In this document: positions 15,630 through 25,384 of the stretch, piece after piece
How the letters are laid out: each line of letters starts with the position of its first letter
Position numbering within the stretch: the first letter of the stretch is position 1
From: an uncultured Erythrobacter sp.
GTDB lineage: Bacteria; Pseudomonadota; Alphaproteobacteria; Sphingomonadales; Sphingomonadaceae
NCBI RefSeq assembly: GCF_947497915.1
Contig: NZ_CANMIJ010000001.1
Location: 1,423,611-1,487,610 of the forward strand
Direction of reading: 5' to 3'
DNA length: 64,000 nucleotides
Position numbers and translations under genes: made by a program
Notes under the pieces: generated by a model
What the model was told of the DNA's origin: nothing
Databases searched by the model: none
Seen by the model: only the letters and a program-made list of their open reading frames with translations

Positions 15630-16874
15630 ATGAACTCACCCAACTCTTTCCGCACACAGCCCCCCAAGAAAGCAAACAGCTTTCGACAAATGCCAGATTC
15701 GCGCGGGCACTTTGGCGATTTTGGCGGGCGCTATGTCGCCGAAACGCTGATGCCGCTGATCCTTGATCTGGAACGTGAATATCGCGCGGCGCAGACCGAT
15801 CCGGCATTCGCAGCCGAGTTCGACGACCTGATGAAACATTATGTTGGTCGCCCCTCCCCGCTCTATTATGCGGAGCGCCTGACGGAAGCTCTCGGCGGCG
15901 CGCAAATCTGGTTCAAGCGCGATGAGCTTAATCACACCGGCGCGCACAAGATCAACAATTGCATCGGGCAAATCCTGCTTGCAAAACGCATGGGTAAGAC
16001 GCGCATCATTGCGGAAACAGGCGCTGGCCAACACGGCGTTGCCACCGCCACGGTCTGCGCGCGGTTCGGCCTTCCCTGCGTGATCTATATGGGCGCAGAA
16101 GACGTGAAGCGCCAATCGCCCAACGTGTTCCGCATGAAACTGCTCGGCGCGGAAGTCGTCCCCGTCACGAGCGGAGGCGCGACACTTAAAGATGCGATGA
16201 ACGAAGGGCTGCGCGATTGGGTCGCGAATGTGCACGACACGTTCTACATCATAGGCACGGCTGCTGGCCCGCATCCCTACCCTGAAATGGTCCGCAATTT
16301 CCAAAGCGTGATCGGCACAGAAGCGCGCGCGCAGATGCTGGAGCGTCTTGGCCGGCTGCCCGATCTCCTCATCGCTTGCATCGGCGGCGGATCGAATGCG
16401 TTGGGCCTGTTCCACCCGTTCCTAGACGATGCGGATGTCAAGATGCTCGGCGTCGAAGCGGCAGGCCACGGCCTAGACGGCGATGAACACGCGGCAAGCC
16501 TGCTCGGCGGCGCGCCTGGCGTGCTACACGGCAACAAGACTTACCTGCTGCAGGACGAGGATGGCCAGATCACCGAAGGCCACTCGATCAGCGCAGGTCT
16601 CGACTATCCCGGCATCGGCCCGGAACACGCATGGCTCAAAGACTCTGGCCGCGTCGAATACACTGCCGTGACGGATGAAGAAGCACTGGACGGTTTCCAA
16701 CTACTCTGCCGCACCGAAGGCATCATCCCCGCGCTTGAGCCGTCCCACGCGATTGCGGCTGTAGCTGACCGCGCAAAGCAAATGAGCGAAGATCAGATCA
16801 TCCTGATGAATCTGTGCGGACGCGGCGATAAAGACATTTTCACCGTGGCTGAAAAGCTGGGAGTTGAGATTTGA
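15630..16874 (+). CDS. trpB: Tryptophan synthase beta chain
   Basis: PLP enzyme condensing indole and serine to tryptophan. The 414-residue product has the PLP lysine motif [15 protein letters not shown] (Lys at about residue 109), the phosphate-binding loop [10 protein letters not shown] and the C-terminal LCGRGDKD. Compared with the usual about 400 residues it carries a short polar N-terminal lead before the conserved [18 protein letters not shown]. It starts 22 bases after trpF. Immediately downstream the expected trpA is displaced by an unrelated gene (16890-17354). Confidence 0.97.
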   Translation: MNSPNSFRTQPPKKANSFRQMPDSRGHFGDFGGRYVAETLMPLILDLEREYRAAQTDPAFAAEFDDLMKHYVGRPSPLYYAERLTEALGGAQIWFKRDELNHTGAHKINNCIGQILLAKRMGKTRIIAETGAGQHGVATATVCARFGLPCVIYMGAEDVKRQSPNVFRMKLLGAEVVPVTSGGATLKDAMNEGLRDWVANVHDTFYIIGTAAGPHPYPEMVRNFQSVIGTEARAQMLERLGRLPDLLIACIGGGSNALGLFHPFLDDADVKMLGVEAAGHGLDGDEHAASLLGGAPGVLHGNKTYLLQDEDGQITEGHSISAGLDYPGIGPEHAWLKDSGRVEYTAVTDEEALDGFQLLCRTEGIIPALEPSHAIAAVADRAKQMSEDQIILMNLCGRGDKDIFTVAEKLGVEI

Positions 16875-16889
16875 AGATGGAGATAGAAA

Positions 16890-17354
16890 ATGTTGGTTGA
16901 GCTATTTCTTTCGATTGCATTCGTCGCCTTCGATGAGAGCAGCATTAGCGAGTTAAACCTGACTTGCGCTGGTGGTGGGATCGCACAAGTTCAAACGAAT
17001 GGCTCAGCCAATGCTTTCGACAATTATGGGAACTCGATTACGATTACGAGCCGGCGTGCAAATCTGATCGAATACCAAAGCACCGTTGATTTTTCTGTCG
17101 AAGGCGGCATCGCCAAATTGAGATTGCCTAAGGCCCTTCTTCCGCCATTAAGAGGGGGCAAGGACGGTTGGTTTAAAGTAAAAAAATTCTCAGTTGATGA
17201 GACTACAATTTCCGGCAAAGCGTCTGTGAATTTTCTAAACAATCCAGAGTTTTCCATCAATCGGATAACAGGCATCCTAACCGTAAATTCAAAGAATGGC
17301 TCATTCGCCGGCGAGTGCCAAGCATTCGACAAGAACGCACCTCGAAAGTTTTAA
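16890..17354 (+). CDS. Unknown 154-residue protein inserted between trpB and trpA
   Basis: I do not recognise this gene. It starts 15 bases after the trpB stop, has its own GGAG about ten bases upstream of the ATG, and ends four bases before the best trpA start. The first sixteen residues are hydrophobic (VELFLSIAFVAF) and could be a weak signal peptide or anchor. The rest is predicted beta-rich, with two Cys (CAGGGIAQV near residue 27 and ECQAFDK near 146) that could form a disulfide if exported. The body is visibly richer in A and T than trpB and trpA, for example around GGTTTAAAGTAAAAAAATTC, suggesting recent acquisition. It is not part of the tryptophan pathway by any motif. Confidence 0.65.
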   Translation: MLVELFLSIAFVAFDESSISELNLTCAGGGIAQVQTNGSANAFDNYGNSITITSRRANLIEYQSTVDFSVEGGIAKLRLPKALLPPLRGGKDGWFKVKKFSVDETTISGKASVNFLNNPEFSINRITGILTVNSKNGSFAGECQAFDKNAPRKF

Positions 17355-17358
17355 GATT

Positions 17359-18141
17359 TTGACCCGCCTCTCCAACGCCTTCTCCAAGCCCCACGCCGCT
17401 TTCGTCGCGTTCATCACCGCTGGCGATGGCGACACGGCGGCCAATCTTGATGCGTTGGCCGCGGGCGGCGCGGATGTGATTGAGCTGGGCATGCCCTTCA
17501 CCGATCCGATGGCCGATGGCCCCGCCATCCAAGCGGCGAATTTGCGCAGCCTTGGCGCGGGGACGACCACCGCTGATGTTCTGCAAATCGCCTATGATTT
17601 CCGCGCGCGGCATCCCGATATTCCGCTGGTCCTTATGGGCTATGCCAATCCGATGATTCGCCGCGGGCCGGAATGGTTTGCGAATGCGGCGAAGGGTTCG
17701 GGCGTTGACGGAGTCATCTGCGTCGACATTCCGCCAGAGGAAGACGATGCGCTCGGCCCGGCACTGCGCGAACAAGGCATTGCGCCGATACGCCTCGCCA
17801 CACCGACCACCGATGCCGCGCGCCTTCCGCAGGTGCTCGAGGGCTCGCAAGGCTTTGTCTATTACGTCAGCGTCGCGGGCATCACCGGCAAACAGCAAGC
17901 CGCCACAGCCTCCATCGAAGAGAACGTTGCACGTATCAAACAATCGACGGATCTGCCCGTAGCCGTCGGCTTTGGCGTGCGCACTCCGCAGCAAGCCGCA
18001 GACATCGCGAAGGTTGCTGACGGGGTCGTTGTCGGCTCCGCTTTCATCGATCTGGTCGAGAAATTTGGCCAAGAGGCTCCGGCCAAGCTACAAGAGCTGA
18101 CAACAGCAATGGTCGCCGCGATCAAAGATGCGCGCGCTTAA
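17359..18141 (+). CDS. trpA: Tryptophan synthase alpha chain
   Basis: Cleaves indole-3-glycerol phosphate to indole, passing indole to TrpB. About 260 residues, TIM barrel, with both catalytic acids in IELGMPFTDPMADGP (Glu and Asp), GVDGVICVDIPPEE, and the phosphate site GFGVRTPQQ. The natural homologous start (TRLSNAFSKPHAAFVAFITAGD) follows a TTG at 17359-17361. The only upstream in-frame ATG (17296) would overlap the preceding gene by 59 bases and add 21 unrelated residues. No clear ribosome site precedes the TTG, so translation may depend on coupling from the upstream unknown gene, whose stop is four bases away. The function is certain, the start is not. Confidence 0.94.
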   Translation: MTRLSNAFSKPHAAFVAFITAGDGDTAANLDALAAGGADVIELGMPFTDPMADGPAIQAANLRSLGAGTTTADVLQIAYDFRARHPDIPLVLMGYANPMIRRGPEWFANAAKGSGVDGVICVDIPPEEDDALGPALREQGIAPIRLATPTTDAARLPQVLEGSQGFVYYVSVAGITGKQQAATASIEENVARIKQSTDLPVAVGFGVRTPQQAADIAKVADGVVVGSAFIDLVEKFGQEAPAKLQELTTAMVAAIKDARA

Positions 18142-18153
18142 GGGATCAAGCAC

Positions 18154-19005
18154 ATGAACTGGTTCACCCGTGTCCGCAATTCGCTGGGCTTTAGCGATGA
18201 GAAAAAGGCGTCGGAAAAAGATCTCTGGATCAAATGCAAATCCTGTCAGGAAATGCTGTTTGTTCAGGAATACGAAGACAATCTGAGCGTCTGCCCGCGC
18301 TGTGAACATCATGGCCGGATCAGCGCCGATGCGCGGCTCGCCCTGCTGCTGGATGACGGGTTTGACCTGCTCCCACAGCCGCAGGTCACCGAAGACCCGC
18401 TGAAGTTCAAAGATTCGAAGAAATATACAGACCGGTTGAAAGAAGCGCGCGCCAAAAACCCGCATCATGATGCCTATTCGGTCGGATCGGGCACTATCGA
18501 TGGCCGCGATGCTGTCGTCGGAGTTCAAGATTTTAGCTTTATGGGCGGTTCCATGGGTATGGCCGTCGGCATGGCGTTCTGCGCCGGAGCCGAGCGCGCT
18601 TTGACCCGCAAATGCCCCTATATCGTCGTGACCGCTGCTGGCGGCGCACGTATGCAAGAGGGCATTCTCAGCCTGATGCAGATGCCGCGCGCCACCGTGA
18701 TGACGCGGCGTCTGAAGAATGCAGGCCTGCCCTATATCGTCGTGCTGACTGATCCGACCACAGGCGGTGTTACGGCGAGCTATGCCATGTTGGGCGATGT
18801 GCATATTGCCGAGCCGGGCGCGCTAATCGGCTTTGCCGGACAGCGCGTTATTCAGGATACCATTCGCGAGCAATTGCCCGAAGGGTTCCAGCGCGCGGAA
18901 TATCTGCACAAGCACGGCATGGTCGATATGGTTGTGCATCGCCGCGATCTGAAAGATACGCTGGGCAATGTGATTGACTATCTTCAGCCGCAAGCTGCCG
19001 CCTAA
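18154..19005 (+). CDS. accD: Acetyl-CoA carboxylase carboxyltransferase subunit beta
   Basis: Zinc-ribbon half of the carboxyltransferase that transfers carboxyl from biotin to acetyl-CoA, making malonyl-CoA for fatty acid synthesis. The 283-residue product has the four-Cys ribbon KCKSCQ ... CPRCEHHG (about residues 29-51) and the crotonase-like core with the GGARMQEG oxyanion region and [16 protein letters not shown]. Start has AGGG upstream. Placement after trpA and before folC is the usual order in many proteobacteria. Confidence 0.97.
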   Translation: MNWFTRVRNSLGFSDEKKASEKDLWIKCKSCQEMLFVQEYEDNLSVCPRCEHHGRISADARLALLLDDGFDLLPQPQVTEDPLKFKDSKKYTDRLKEARAKNPHHDAYSVGSGTIDGRDAVVGVQDFSFMGGSMGMAVGMAFCAGAERALTRKCPYIVVTAAGGARMQEGILSLMQMPRATVMTRRLKNAGLPYIVVLTDPTTGGVTASYAMLGDVHIAEPGALIGFAGQRVIQDTIREQLPEGFQRAEYLHKHGMVDMVVHRRDLKDTLGNVIDYLQPQAAA

Positions 19006-19023
19006 CTTCGCGCAGTTCCTGCC

Positions 19024-20283
19024 ATGAGAGACATGGGATCATCGGACGATCCGCGCGTTCAGGCGCAGTTGGATCGACTTAGCGGGCTGAGTATTCAGCG
19101 CGATGTTTTGGGGCTGGATGCTGTACGGACGCTGCTGTCACGCCTAGGCGATCCGCATAAGCGGCTGCCGCCTGTGTTTCATGTCGCCGGAACAAACGGC
19201 AAAGGCTCCACCTGCGCGTTTCTGCGGGCGATGTTGGAGGCGCAGGGTTACAGCGTCCACGTCACCACGTCCCCGCATCTGGTGCGCTATAACGAGCGTT
19301 TTCGGGTTGCAGGCAAACTGATCGAAGACGCGCGGCTGGCCGAATTGCTCGAAGAAGTGTTCGACGCCGCTGAGGGGCTTGGGTGCAGCTTTTTCGAAAT
19401 CACCATCGCTGCTGCCTTTGTGGAGTTTGCCCGTGTGCCTGCCGATGTGTGCGTGGTTGAGGTCGGCCTTGGCGGCAGGCTGGATGCGACCAATGTGCTC
19501 GAACCGGACGTGCTGGCCGCCTGCGGCATAGCAGCGCTGGGCATCGATCACGAGAAGTTCTTGCTTGCACCAGAGGACGGCGTGCCCACCGAGCCGATGG
19601 CACGGATTGCGTTTGAGAAAGCCGGCATTGCGAAAACGGGTGTGCCGCTGGTGACGTTGACACCTGACTATCCCGAAGAAGCGACGACTACCATCCGGAA
19701 GCTTGCGACCGACAAAGATGTCCCTTTGTTCGAACTAACACACCAGAACATGCTTGAATTCGGGCCAGGTGAATGCTCGCTTCGCGGAGAGCATCAGGCA
19801 TTTAACGCAGCCCTTGCGGCCGCAATGTTGCGCTCACAAAATACAGTACCGATATCAGAAGCAGCAATTGGCACAGGCGCACAATCGGCCACATGGCCAG
19901 CCCGTTTACAGACCCTCAAGGCGGGCCCTTTAGCCCTTGGTCGGCGGGTCATTTTGGATGGCGGCCACAATCGCAGTGCAGGAGAAGCCATTGCGGCCGA
20001 GCTTGAAGGGATGCCGATCCACCTTGTGATCGGGATGTTGGACAACAAAGACCCACGCTCTTTGATCGATCCACTTGGCGAATCTGTGGTCAGCATCACA
20101 GCTGTTCCTGTGCCGGGCCATGATGCTCATCCAGCGAGTGCATTTGGGCAATCGGCGAAAGGCACATCGAACCTATCCGACGCAATGGCGATGCTCCCTT
20201 CCGACGACTACCCAGTCCTGATAGCAGGGTCGCTCTATCTTGCGGGCGAAGCTCTCAAGCTCAATGACGAGATACCGGACTAG
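19024..20283 (+). CDS. folC: Bifunctional folylpolyglutamate / dihydrofolate synthase
   Basis: ATP-dependent Mur-ligase-like enzyme adding glutamate to dihydropteroate and to folates. The 419-residue product has the P-loop HVAGTNGKGSTCAFL (about residues 53-67), the folate-binding TTSPHLVRYNERFR, GLGGRLDATN and the C-terminal domain starting near ARLQTLK with the GGHN motif (ILDGGHNRSAGEA). An ATG three codons later (19033) is an alternative start. Last gene of the trpF-accD-folC run; its stop codon overlaps the stop of the convergent permease gene by four bases. Confidence 0.95.
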   Translation: MRDMGSSDDPRVQAQLDRLSGLSIQRDVLGLDAVRTLLSRLGDPHKRLPPVFHVAGTNGKGSTCAFLRAMLEAQGYSVHVTTSPHLVRYNERFRVAGKLIEDARLAELLEEVFDAAEGLGCSFFEITIAAAFVEFARVPADVCVVEVGLGGRLDATNVLEPDVLAACGIAALGIDHEKFLLAPEDGVPTEPMARIAFEKAGIAKTGVPLVTLTPDYPEEATTTIRKLATDKDVPLFELTHQNMLEFGPGECSLRGEHQAFNAALAAAMLRSQNTVPISEAAIGTGAQSATWPARLQTLKAGPLALGRRVILDGGHNRSAGEAIAAELEGMPIHLVIGMLDNKDPRSLIDPLGESVVSITAVPVPGHDAHPASAFGQSAKGTSNLSDAMAMLPSDDYPVLIAGSLYLAGEALKLNDEIPD

Positions 20284-21596
20284 CCGGCTTCCACTTCGCC
20301 TGCGGTGCCCATCGCCTCATCGACTAGCCCGGTGCGCATCATCCACCAAAACACCGCAATGCCCGGCAATGCGAGGACGGTCGTGAGAACATAAAAATTC
20401 ACGTAGCCCGCCCATTCGATGAGGCCACCCGCCGTTGTGCCAGTTAGCAATCGGCCCGCGATGCTCGCCGCCGCGCTGATCATGGCGTAATGCGCCGCTG
20501 TGAAGCGCAGGTCGCATAGCGCGGAGAAATACGCGACCACCACCACGCCGCCAAAGCCGCTTGCGAAGTTTTCAAATCCGATGGCGGACGCAAGGCCCAG
20601 ATTGCTGTCCCCCGCCAATGCCAGCGCAGCAAAGCTCAAATTCGACACCGCCATCAAGATAAGCGCGATAAGAACCGAGCGTTTCAGCCCGAGCCGCGCA
20701 TAGATCAATCCGCCAACAAAGATGCCGATCATGTACGCCCAAAAGCCAACGCCCACATCGTAAATCGCGATCTCATCATTGGTGAAACCCAGATCATCGA
20801 ACAGCAGCCGAAATGTCAGGTTGGCCAGCGTATCGCCGATCTTATGAACCAAGATGAAGGCGAGAACCGTCCACGCTCCATGCCGCTGGAAAAACTCCGT
20901 AAATGGCCCCGCGATTGACTGCCAGACTTCGCTAACGCCTTTGCGCGCTATCGTGACCTTTCGGCGCGAAGGCTCGCCCATCAACAATGCGGTGAGCATC
21001 GCCGGCAGCGCCAGCATTGCGCAGGCAATATAAGCCGCGCTCCATCCGTAACGCACGGCGACAACCAGAGCGATGGCCCCCGCCCCTGCCGATCCGACGC
21101 GCCAGCCATATTGGTTCATTCCGGAGCCCGTACCGAGCTGGTAGGGCTTCAATATCTCAATCCGGTACGCATCAATCACGATGTCAAACGTTGCCCCGGC
21201 GATGCCAACCAAGACCGCGGCAATGATTGTCGCCCGCAAGCTGTCAGCCGGATCGACGAGCGCCAGATTGATGACCGAGGCGATCACCAACACTCCCGCC
21301 AGGATCATCCATGAAACACGTTGGCCCAGCCTGCCCAGCCACGGGATGCGCACGCCGTCGACGATCCATGCCCAGAACACTTTGAAATTGTAGACGAGAA
21401 ACGCGAGCGTGAAGGCTGTCACGGTCTGCTTGTCGATTCCGTCCTGTGCCAAGCGCGTCGTGAGCGTCGCGCCGATCATGGCGTAGGGAAAGCCGGACGA
21501 TATGCCGACGAAGAACGCCGCCAGTGTCTCTTTCTCGAAATAGGGTTTTATCGCCTTCAACCAGCCGCCGGCCGCGCCAGTCGTCTGCGCACCCAA
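20280..21596 (-). CDS. AmpG-like major facilitator transporter (second of tandem pair)
   Basis: About 438 residues, twelve predicted membrane helices, with the AmpG-type N-terminus FFVGISSGFPYAMIGATLTT and the loop motif WIVDGVRIPWLGRLGQR. AmpG proteins import anhydro-muropeptides for cell-wall recycling; substrate is inferred from family only. No ATG precedes the first helix: the frame opens with a TTG at 21594-21596, with GGAG about ten bases upstream inside the end of the preceding gene. It follows the other AmpG-like gene by only six bases, so they are one operon. The stop overlaps that of folC. Confidence 0.88.
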   Translation of the reverse strand: MGAQTTGAAGGWLKAIKPYFEKETLAAFFVGISSGFPYAMIGATLTTRLAQDGIDKQTVTAFTLAFLVYNFKVFWAWIVDGVRIPWLGRLGQRVSWMILAGVLVIASVINLALVDPADSLRATIIAAVLVGIAGATFDIVIDAYRIEILKPYQLGTGSGMNQYGWRVGSAGAGAIALVVAVRYGWSAAYIACAMLALPAMLTALLMGEPSRRKVTIARKGVSEVWQSIAGPFTEFFQRHGAWTVLAFILVHKIGDTLANLTFRLLFDDLGFTNDEIAIYDVGVGFWAYMIGIFVGGLIYARLGLKRSVLIALILMAVSNLSFAALALAGDSNLGLASAIGFENFASGFGGVVVVAYFSALCDLRFTAAHYAMISAAASIAGRLLTGTTAGGLIEWAGYVNFYVLTTVLALPGIAVFWWMMRTGLVDEAMGTAGEVEAG

Positions 21597-21602
21597 AGCG
21601 CG

Positions 21603-23333
21603 TTACTCCGCTGGCTGCGCGGCAGCCTCTGGCCTGACAATGCCGGAATTCGCACCTGCCCTCGATTGGCGAAACCATTCGGCGAGGCACAGCGCGACCG
21701 CGATAAAGCCGATAAAGGTCGTCAAAACGAAGACATCGAAATATCCCTGATCCTCGATCATTTCGCCTAAGGCTCCGCGGCCCAATGTGCCGACCAAAAG
21801 CGTGAGCGAAGACAGCAGCGCGTATTGAACCGCGCTGAAATTCTTGTTCACGATGGACGACAGCCACGCGATGTAGGCGGCACCTGCGATGCCGATGGCA
21901 AGGTTTTCAAAGAAGATCGTGAAAGTTAGCTTCGCGAGCGACGGGCTGCCGATGACGGGCACTTGGCTGATGAGCCATGAAAAGCCGATGGCATCGCTAA
22001 CAGCCTGCATATTGGCTCCGCCCATTGCCAGATCGGCGTAGAGTAGGTTGGTCAACGCCGCGAGCAACGCTCCGATAGTCAACGTCAACATCCGCCCCAT
22101 CATAGTGAGCATAAAACCGCCCAGCGCCAGCCCGAGGATGATCGCGCCGACCCCAAAGAATTTGGAAGCAAAGGCGACCTCATCCTTCGTGTAGTTCAGC
22201 TCGCCTAGGTAAAACGGATAGGCAAAGCTGCCCCAGATCGCGTCGCAAATACGGTAGGTCAGAACAAGCGAGAGGATGAGGACAAGAGACCAACCGATCC
22301 GTCCAACAAACTCAACCAACGGCAGTACGAGCGCACGGTACAGGTGATCCATCACAAATCCGCTGCCTTCTGGCGCAGGAGCATCTTCGCGGAGCAGATA
22401 ATTGCCTTGCTTCTTTTGACTCGCCAGCCATCCAGCGATGAGCGCCGGAATAACGACCGTCGCAACAATGATCCAAGGCCCCCAGTTTACGGTGAAATCA
22501 GTCGGGTTCGGACGGTCTTCGGGTGCATAGGCGAGCGACATATACATGAATGCAATCACCAGACCGATTGCACCTGCCCAAAGCGTACCAACCACAGCAA
22601 GCGCTTTTGCACGAACACCCGGCTCCAGCTCGCCCTTCTTACGAAGCGCCACGAACAGCTCGTCAACAATCGCAGGCTGCCCCTCCGCCAGCTTCTTGCT
22701 GTCGCTATCCGGCGCGAACAGGCCAATAAAGCCAATGCCGAGCAGGATCGCGCCCATCAGCATGTAGGTCTGCGGCCACCCGATGCGCGCCGCGATAATC
22801 AGGCCAAGTGCCCCGCCGACCAGCGCAGCCAGACGGTATCCCATCTGATAGACGGTAGAGAGCATATCCAGGGTCGCTTTTTCATCGGCGACGTCGATCC
22901 GCCACGCATTGATTGCAATGTCCTGCGTTGCGCTGGCTAAGGCTCCGATACCAGCAAGCAAGCTGAACCAGCCGATGGTCTCATTGCTTGGATTGCTTAG
23001 TGCCAGAGCTACCAAAATGCCGCCCAGCAGCAATTGCGATGGCACAATCCATTGCTTGCGTTTTCCCAGCCTGCGCATGCCGGGGATATTCACTTTGTCG
23101 ATCAGGGGCGACCATAGGAACTGAAACGCATAAGCCAGACCAATGAGGGAAAAGACCCCCATCGTTTCCAGATCAACCTCAGCATCGCTCAACCACGCAA
23201 ACAATGTGCCCAGGAACAATGCAAACGGCAGGCCGCTAGCAAAGCCGAAAAGTGCCATAAAGCCGGTCTTGCGCTGGCCTAATGCACGCAGGACTTCTCT
23301 CCATCCTGGCTTGGCGGTTTTGGCTTCTGACAT
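21603..23333 (-). CDS. ampG: AmpG-like major facilitator transporter (first of tandem pair)
   Basis: About 576 residues, longer than the usual AmpG because of an extra cytoplasmic stretch and added helices in the middle (the part from FAPDSDSKKLAEGQPAIVDE to LREDAPAPEGSGFVMDHLYR). Typical AmpG features are GFASGLPFALFLGTLFAWL, PLIDKVNIPGMRRLGKRKQW and TQDIAINAWRIDV. It is a predicted inner-membrane importer of muropeptides or peptides. I choose ATG 23331-23333 (MSEAKTAKPGWREVL), with AAAGG seven bases upstream, over a start 32 codons earlier that runs into the divergent gene's promoter. Cell-wall recycling is an inference; no ampC or nagZ lies nearby. Confidence 0.88.
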   Translation of the reverse strand: MSEAKTAKPGWREVLRALGQRKTGFMALFGFASGLPFALFLGTLFAWLSDAEVDLETMGVFSLIGLAYAFQFLWSPLIDKVNIPGMRRLGKRKQWIVPSQLLLGGILVALALSNPSNETIGWFSLLAGIGALASATQDIAINAWRIDVADEKATLDMLSTVYQMGYRLAALVGGALGLIIAARIGWPQTYMLMGAILLGIGFIGLFAPDSDSKKLAEGQPAIVDELFVALRKKGELEPGVRAKALAVVGTLWAGAIGLVIAFMYMSLAYAPEDRPNPTDFTVNWGPWIIVATVVIPALIAGWLASQKKQGNYLLREDAPAPEGSGFVMDHLYRALVLPLVEFVGRIGWSLVLILSLVLTYRICDAIWGSFAYPFYLGELNYTKDEVAFASKFFGVGAIILGLALGGFMLTMMGRMLTLTIGALLAALTNLLYADLAMGGANMQAVSDAIGFSWLISQVPVIGSPSLAKLTFTIFFENLAIGIAGAAYIAWLSSIVNKNFSAVQYALLSSLTLLVGTLGRGALGEMIEDQGYFDVFVLTTFIGFIAVALCLAEWFRQSRAGANSGIVRPEAAAQPAE

Positions 23334-23401
23334 TCGCGACCTTTCGGCATGGCTGATTTTCTGCGACACTAGCTGCGGATGAGAGGAATAGGAACGCTGC
23401 G

Positions 23402-24586
23402 ATGAACGCGCCCACAACGCCATCAACAACTTTGGATGATCGCAGCAAAACTGCGATGCGATCGACCGAAGGCCAAATCGCCTTGGCCGAGGCGATCCGG
23501 GACGGGAAGCCGCGCGTCACGGGCAGCATCGGGAGCGTCCCTGCAAGCCGTTATACCGATCCGGCGCATTTCAATGCCGAGAAAGCCGCTTTGTTCGATC
23601 GGATGCCGCAGGTGCTGTGCCCGTCCGCGCTGTTGCCCGACGCCGGAATGGCCGTGCCGCATGACGGGACAGGCCGGCCGCTTTTGATCACGCGCGATAG
23701 AAGCGGCTGCGTGCATGTCTTTCTGAATGTCTGCCAGCATCGCGGGACGCGGCTGATCGAGGGGGAAGATGTGCAATGCTCCTCCAAACTGGTTTGCCCT
23801 TATCATGCGTGGAGTTATCAGTTGGATGGCAGTCTGCTGGGCCTGCCCCGCCCCGAAACCTTTCCAGATCTTGATAAAAGCCAATATAGCCTAAAAGAGC
23901 TTCCCTCATGCGAAGCGGGCGGCCTCATCTGGTTTTCACCGGTCGCCGATACCGATTTTTCGGATGCGGTAACGGTTGGCGAAGACTTCACAGCATTCGG
24001 ACTGGATCAAAGCTTTCTCTTTCGCCGCAAAACCCACACCGTGAACGGCAATTGGAAGCTGATCATGGATGCCTTCCTCGAAAGCTATCATGTCACGCGC
24101 CTGCACGCTGACACGATAGGGCCATTCTTTACAGACGGGGTGACGGCGGGTGATGAGATCGGCCCGCATATGCGCTCTGCCGTGGGACGTTTAGAGGATA
24201 TGGAGGCGATTGATTTTGCCGATATGGCTGCGATGCGCCGCGTTGTTACCTTTGCCTATCAATTGCTGCCCGCGACCATAATCATCCCCAGTCCCGACTA
24301 TATCAACGTTATGACGCTAATGCCGAAAGCGCATAATTTGACGCTCGTCGAAGATTTCATGCTCATCCCTGAAGCGCCTGCGACGGACAAGGCACGCGAT
24401 CATTGGGAGCGCAGCTGGGCGCTGCTAGATGGCGGGGTGTTTGCCTCCGAGGATTTCCGAGCGGCGGAGCTCGGCCAGCAGGGCTTGGAAACGGGCGCAG
24501 TCACCAAAATTACGCTCGGCACGCTCGAAGGCGGGATCGCGCGTTTTGATGAAACGGTGCAGGAATTCTTGCGGGAGCATCGCTGA
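23402..24586 (+). CDS. Rieske-type aromatic ring-hydroxylating oxygenase, alpha subunit
   Basis: 394 residues. The Rieske 2Fe-2S site is complete: Cys111-x-His113 in VCQHRG and Cys132-x2-His135 in CPYHAW. The C-terminal SRPBCC catalytic domain has DAFLESYHVTRLHAD with the two iron-ligand His residues; a distal acidic ligand is expected but not pinned. The family includes dioxygenases, demethylases and carnitine-type monooxygenases, so the substrate cannot be told. No ferredoxin or reductase partner is adjacent; a shared electron donor elsewhere is required. It is divergent from the AmpG-like pair and followed by a pseudouridine synthase with an 18-base gap. Confidence 0.9.
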   Translation: MNAPTTPSTTLDDRSKTAMRSTEGQIALAEAIRDGKPRVTGSIGSVPASRYTDPAHFNAEKAALFDRMPQVLCPSALLPDAGMAVPHDGTGRPLLITRDRSGCVHVFLNVCQHRGTRLIEGEDVQCSSKLVCPYHAWSYQLDGSLLGLPRPETFPDLDKSQYSLKELPSCEAGGLIWFSPVADTDFSDAVTVGEDFTAFGLDQSFLFRRKTHTVNGNWKLIMDAFLESYHVTRLHADTIGPFFTDGVTAGDEIGPHMRSAVGRLEDMEAIDFADMAAMRRVVTFAYQLLPATIIIPSPDYINVMTLMPKAHNLTLVEDFMLIPEAPATDKARDHWERSWALLDGGVFASEDFRAAELGQQGLETGAVTKITLGTLEGGIARFDETVQEFLREHR

Positions 24587-24604
24587 ACGCCTAGGCGGCG
24601 CCCT

Positions 24605-25384
24605 ATGCCAACGAACCCCAAAAAATCAGACGACCGTCCCGAGGGCGACCGGATTGCCAAATTGCTGGCGCGCGCAGGTATCGCCAGCCGCCGCGAGATA
24701 GAGCGGATGATCGCGGACAAGCGGATCACGATCCACGGGAAACCTGTCGAAACACCCGCAACCTTCCTCACCAGCCTCAGCGGCGTGAGCGTAGACGGCA
24801 ATCCTGTTGCAGGCCCGGAGCCGACAACGCTGTTCGCCTTTAACAAGCCGACGGGCCTCATCACCGCAGAACGCGATATGGCGGGCCGCGCGACAATTTA
24901 CTCCGCGCTTATCAACGCATTGCCGAAAGACGCACCGCGCGTCATGCCCATCGGCAGGCTCGATCTGAACACAGAAGGCTTATTGCTCCTTACCAATGAT
25001 GGCGGGTTAAAGCGTCAGATGGAGCTGCCTTCTACCGGCATACCGCGCACATACCGCGCCCGCGCATTTGGCGATGTGACGCAGGATGATCTCGAATCTC
25101 TTATCGAAGGGATTGAGATCGAGGGCGTGCGTTACGGGCCGATCGACGCGAATATGGAGCGCGCAACTGGCCGCAATCACTGGATCGAGATGACCATTAC
25201 CGAGGGCAAAAACCGCGAAGTGAGGCGCGTGCTCGAACATCTTGGTCTGAAAGTCAGCAGGCTGATCAGAACAGCTTACGGCCCCTTCAACCTAGGCGAT
25301 TTGCCACGCGGGCAAGCTGTGCGCATCCGTAAAGGCGATCTAGACCGCTTCGTCAGCGCGATGAAACGGGGCAATGTGCAATGA
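24605..25384 (+). CDS. rluB: rRNA pseudouridine synthase (RluB/RsuA family)
   Basis: 259 residues. An N-terminal S4 RNA-binding domain (RIAKLLARAGIASRREIERM, about residues 18-37) is followed by the RsuA/RluB catalytic domain with the active Asp in GRLDLNTEGLLLLTNDG. Products of this family modify 23S rRNA near position 2605 (RluB) or 16S rRNA 516 (RsuA); which one cannot be decided by eye, though the length and extended C-terminus fit RluB better. The stop overlaps the rsmD start (ATGA), pairing two rRNA-modification genes. Confidence 0.88.
   Translation: MPTNPKKSDDRPEGDRIAKLLARAGIASRREIERMIADKRITIHGKPVETPATFLTSLSGVSVDGNPVAGPEPTTLFAFNKPTGLITAERDMAGRATIYSALINALPKDAPRVMPIGRLDLNTEGLLLLTNDGGLKRQMELPSTGIPRTYRARAFGDVTQDDLESLIEGIEIEGVRYGPIDANMERATGRNHWIEMTITEGKNREVRRVLEHLGLKVSRLIRTAYGPFNLGDLPRGQAVRIRKGDLDRFVSAMKRGNVQ

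Noticed and set aside
15636..16415. 259-codon minus-strand frame across trpB
   Set aside because: Shadow of trpB; His/Arg/Ala-rich with no recognisable domain.
17296..17358. ATG 17296 as the trpA start
   Set aside because: Adds 21 residues unrelated to TrpA and overlaps the preceding gene by 59 bases; the TTG at 17359 restores the usual N-terminus.
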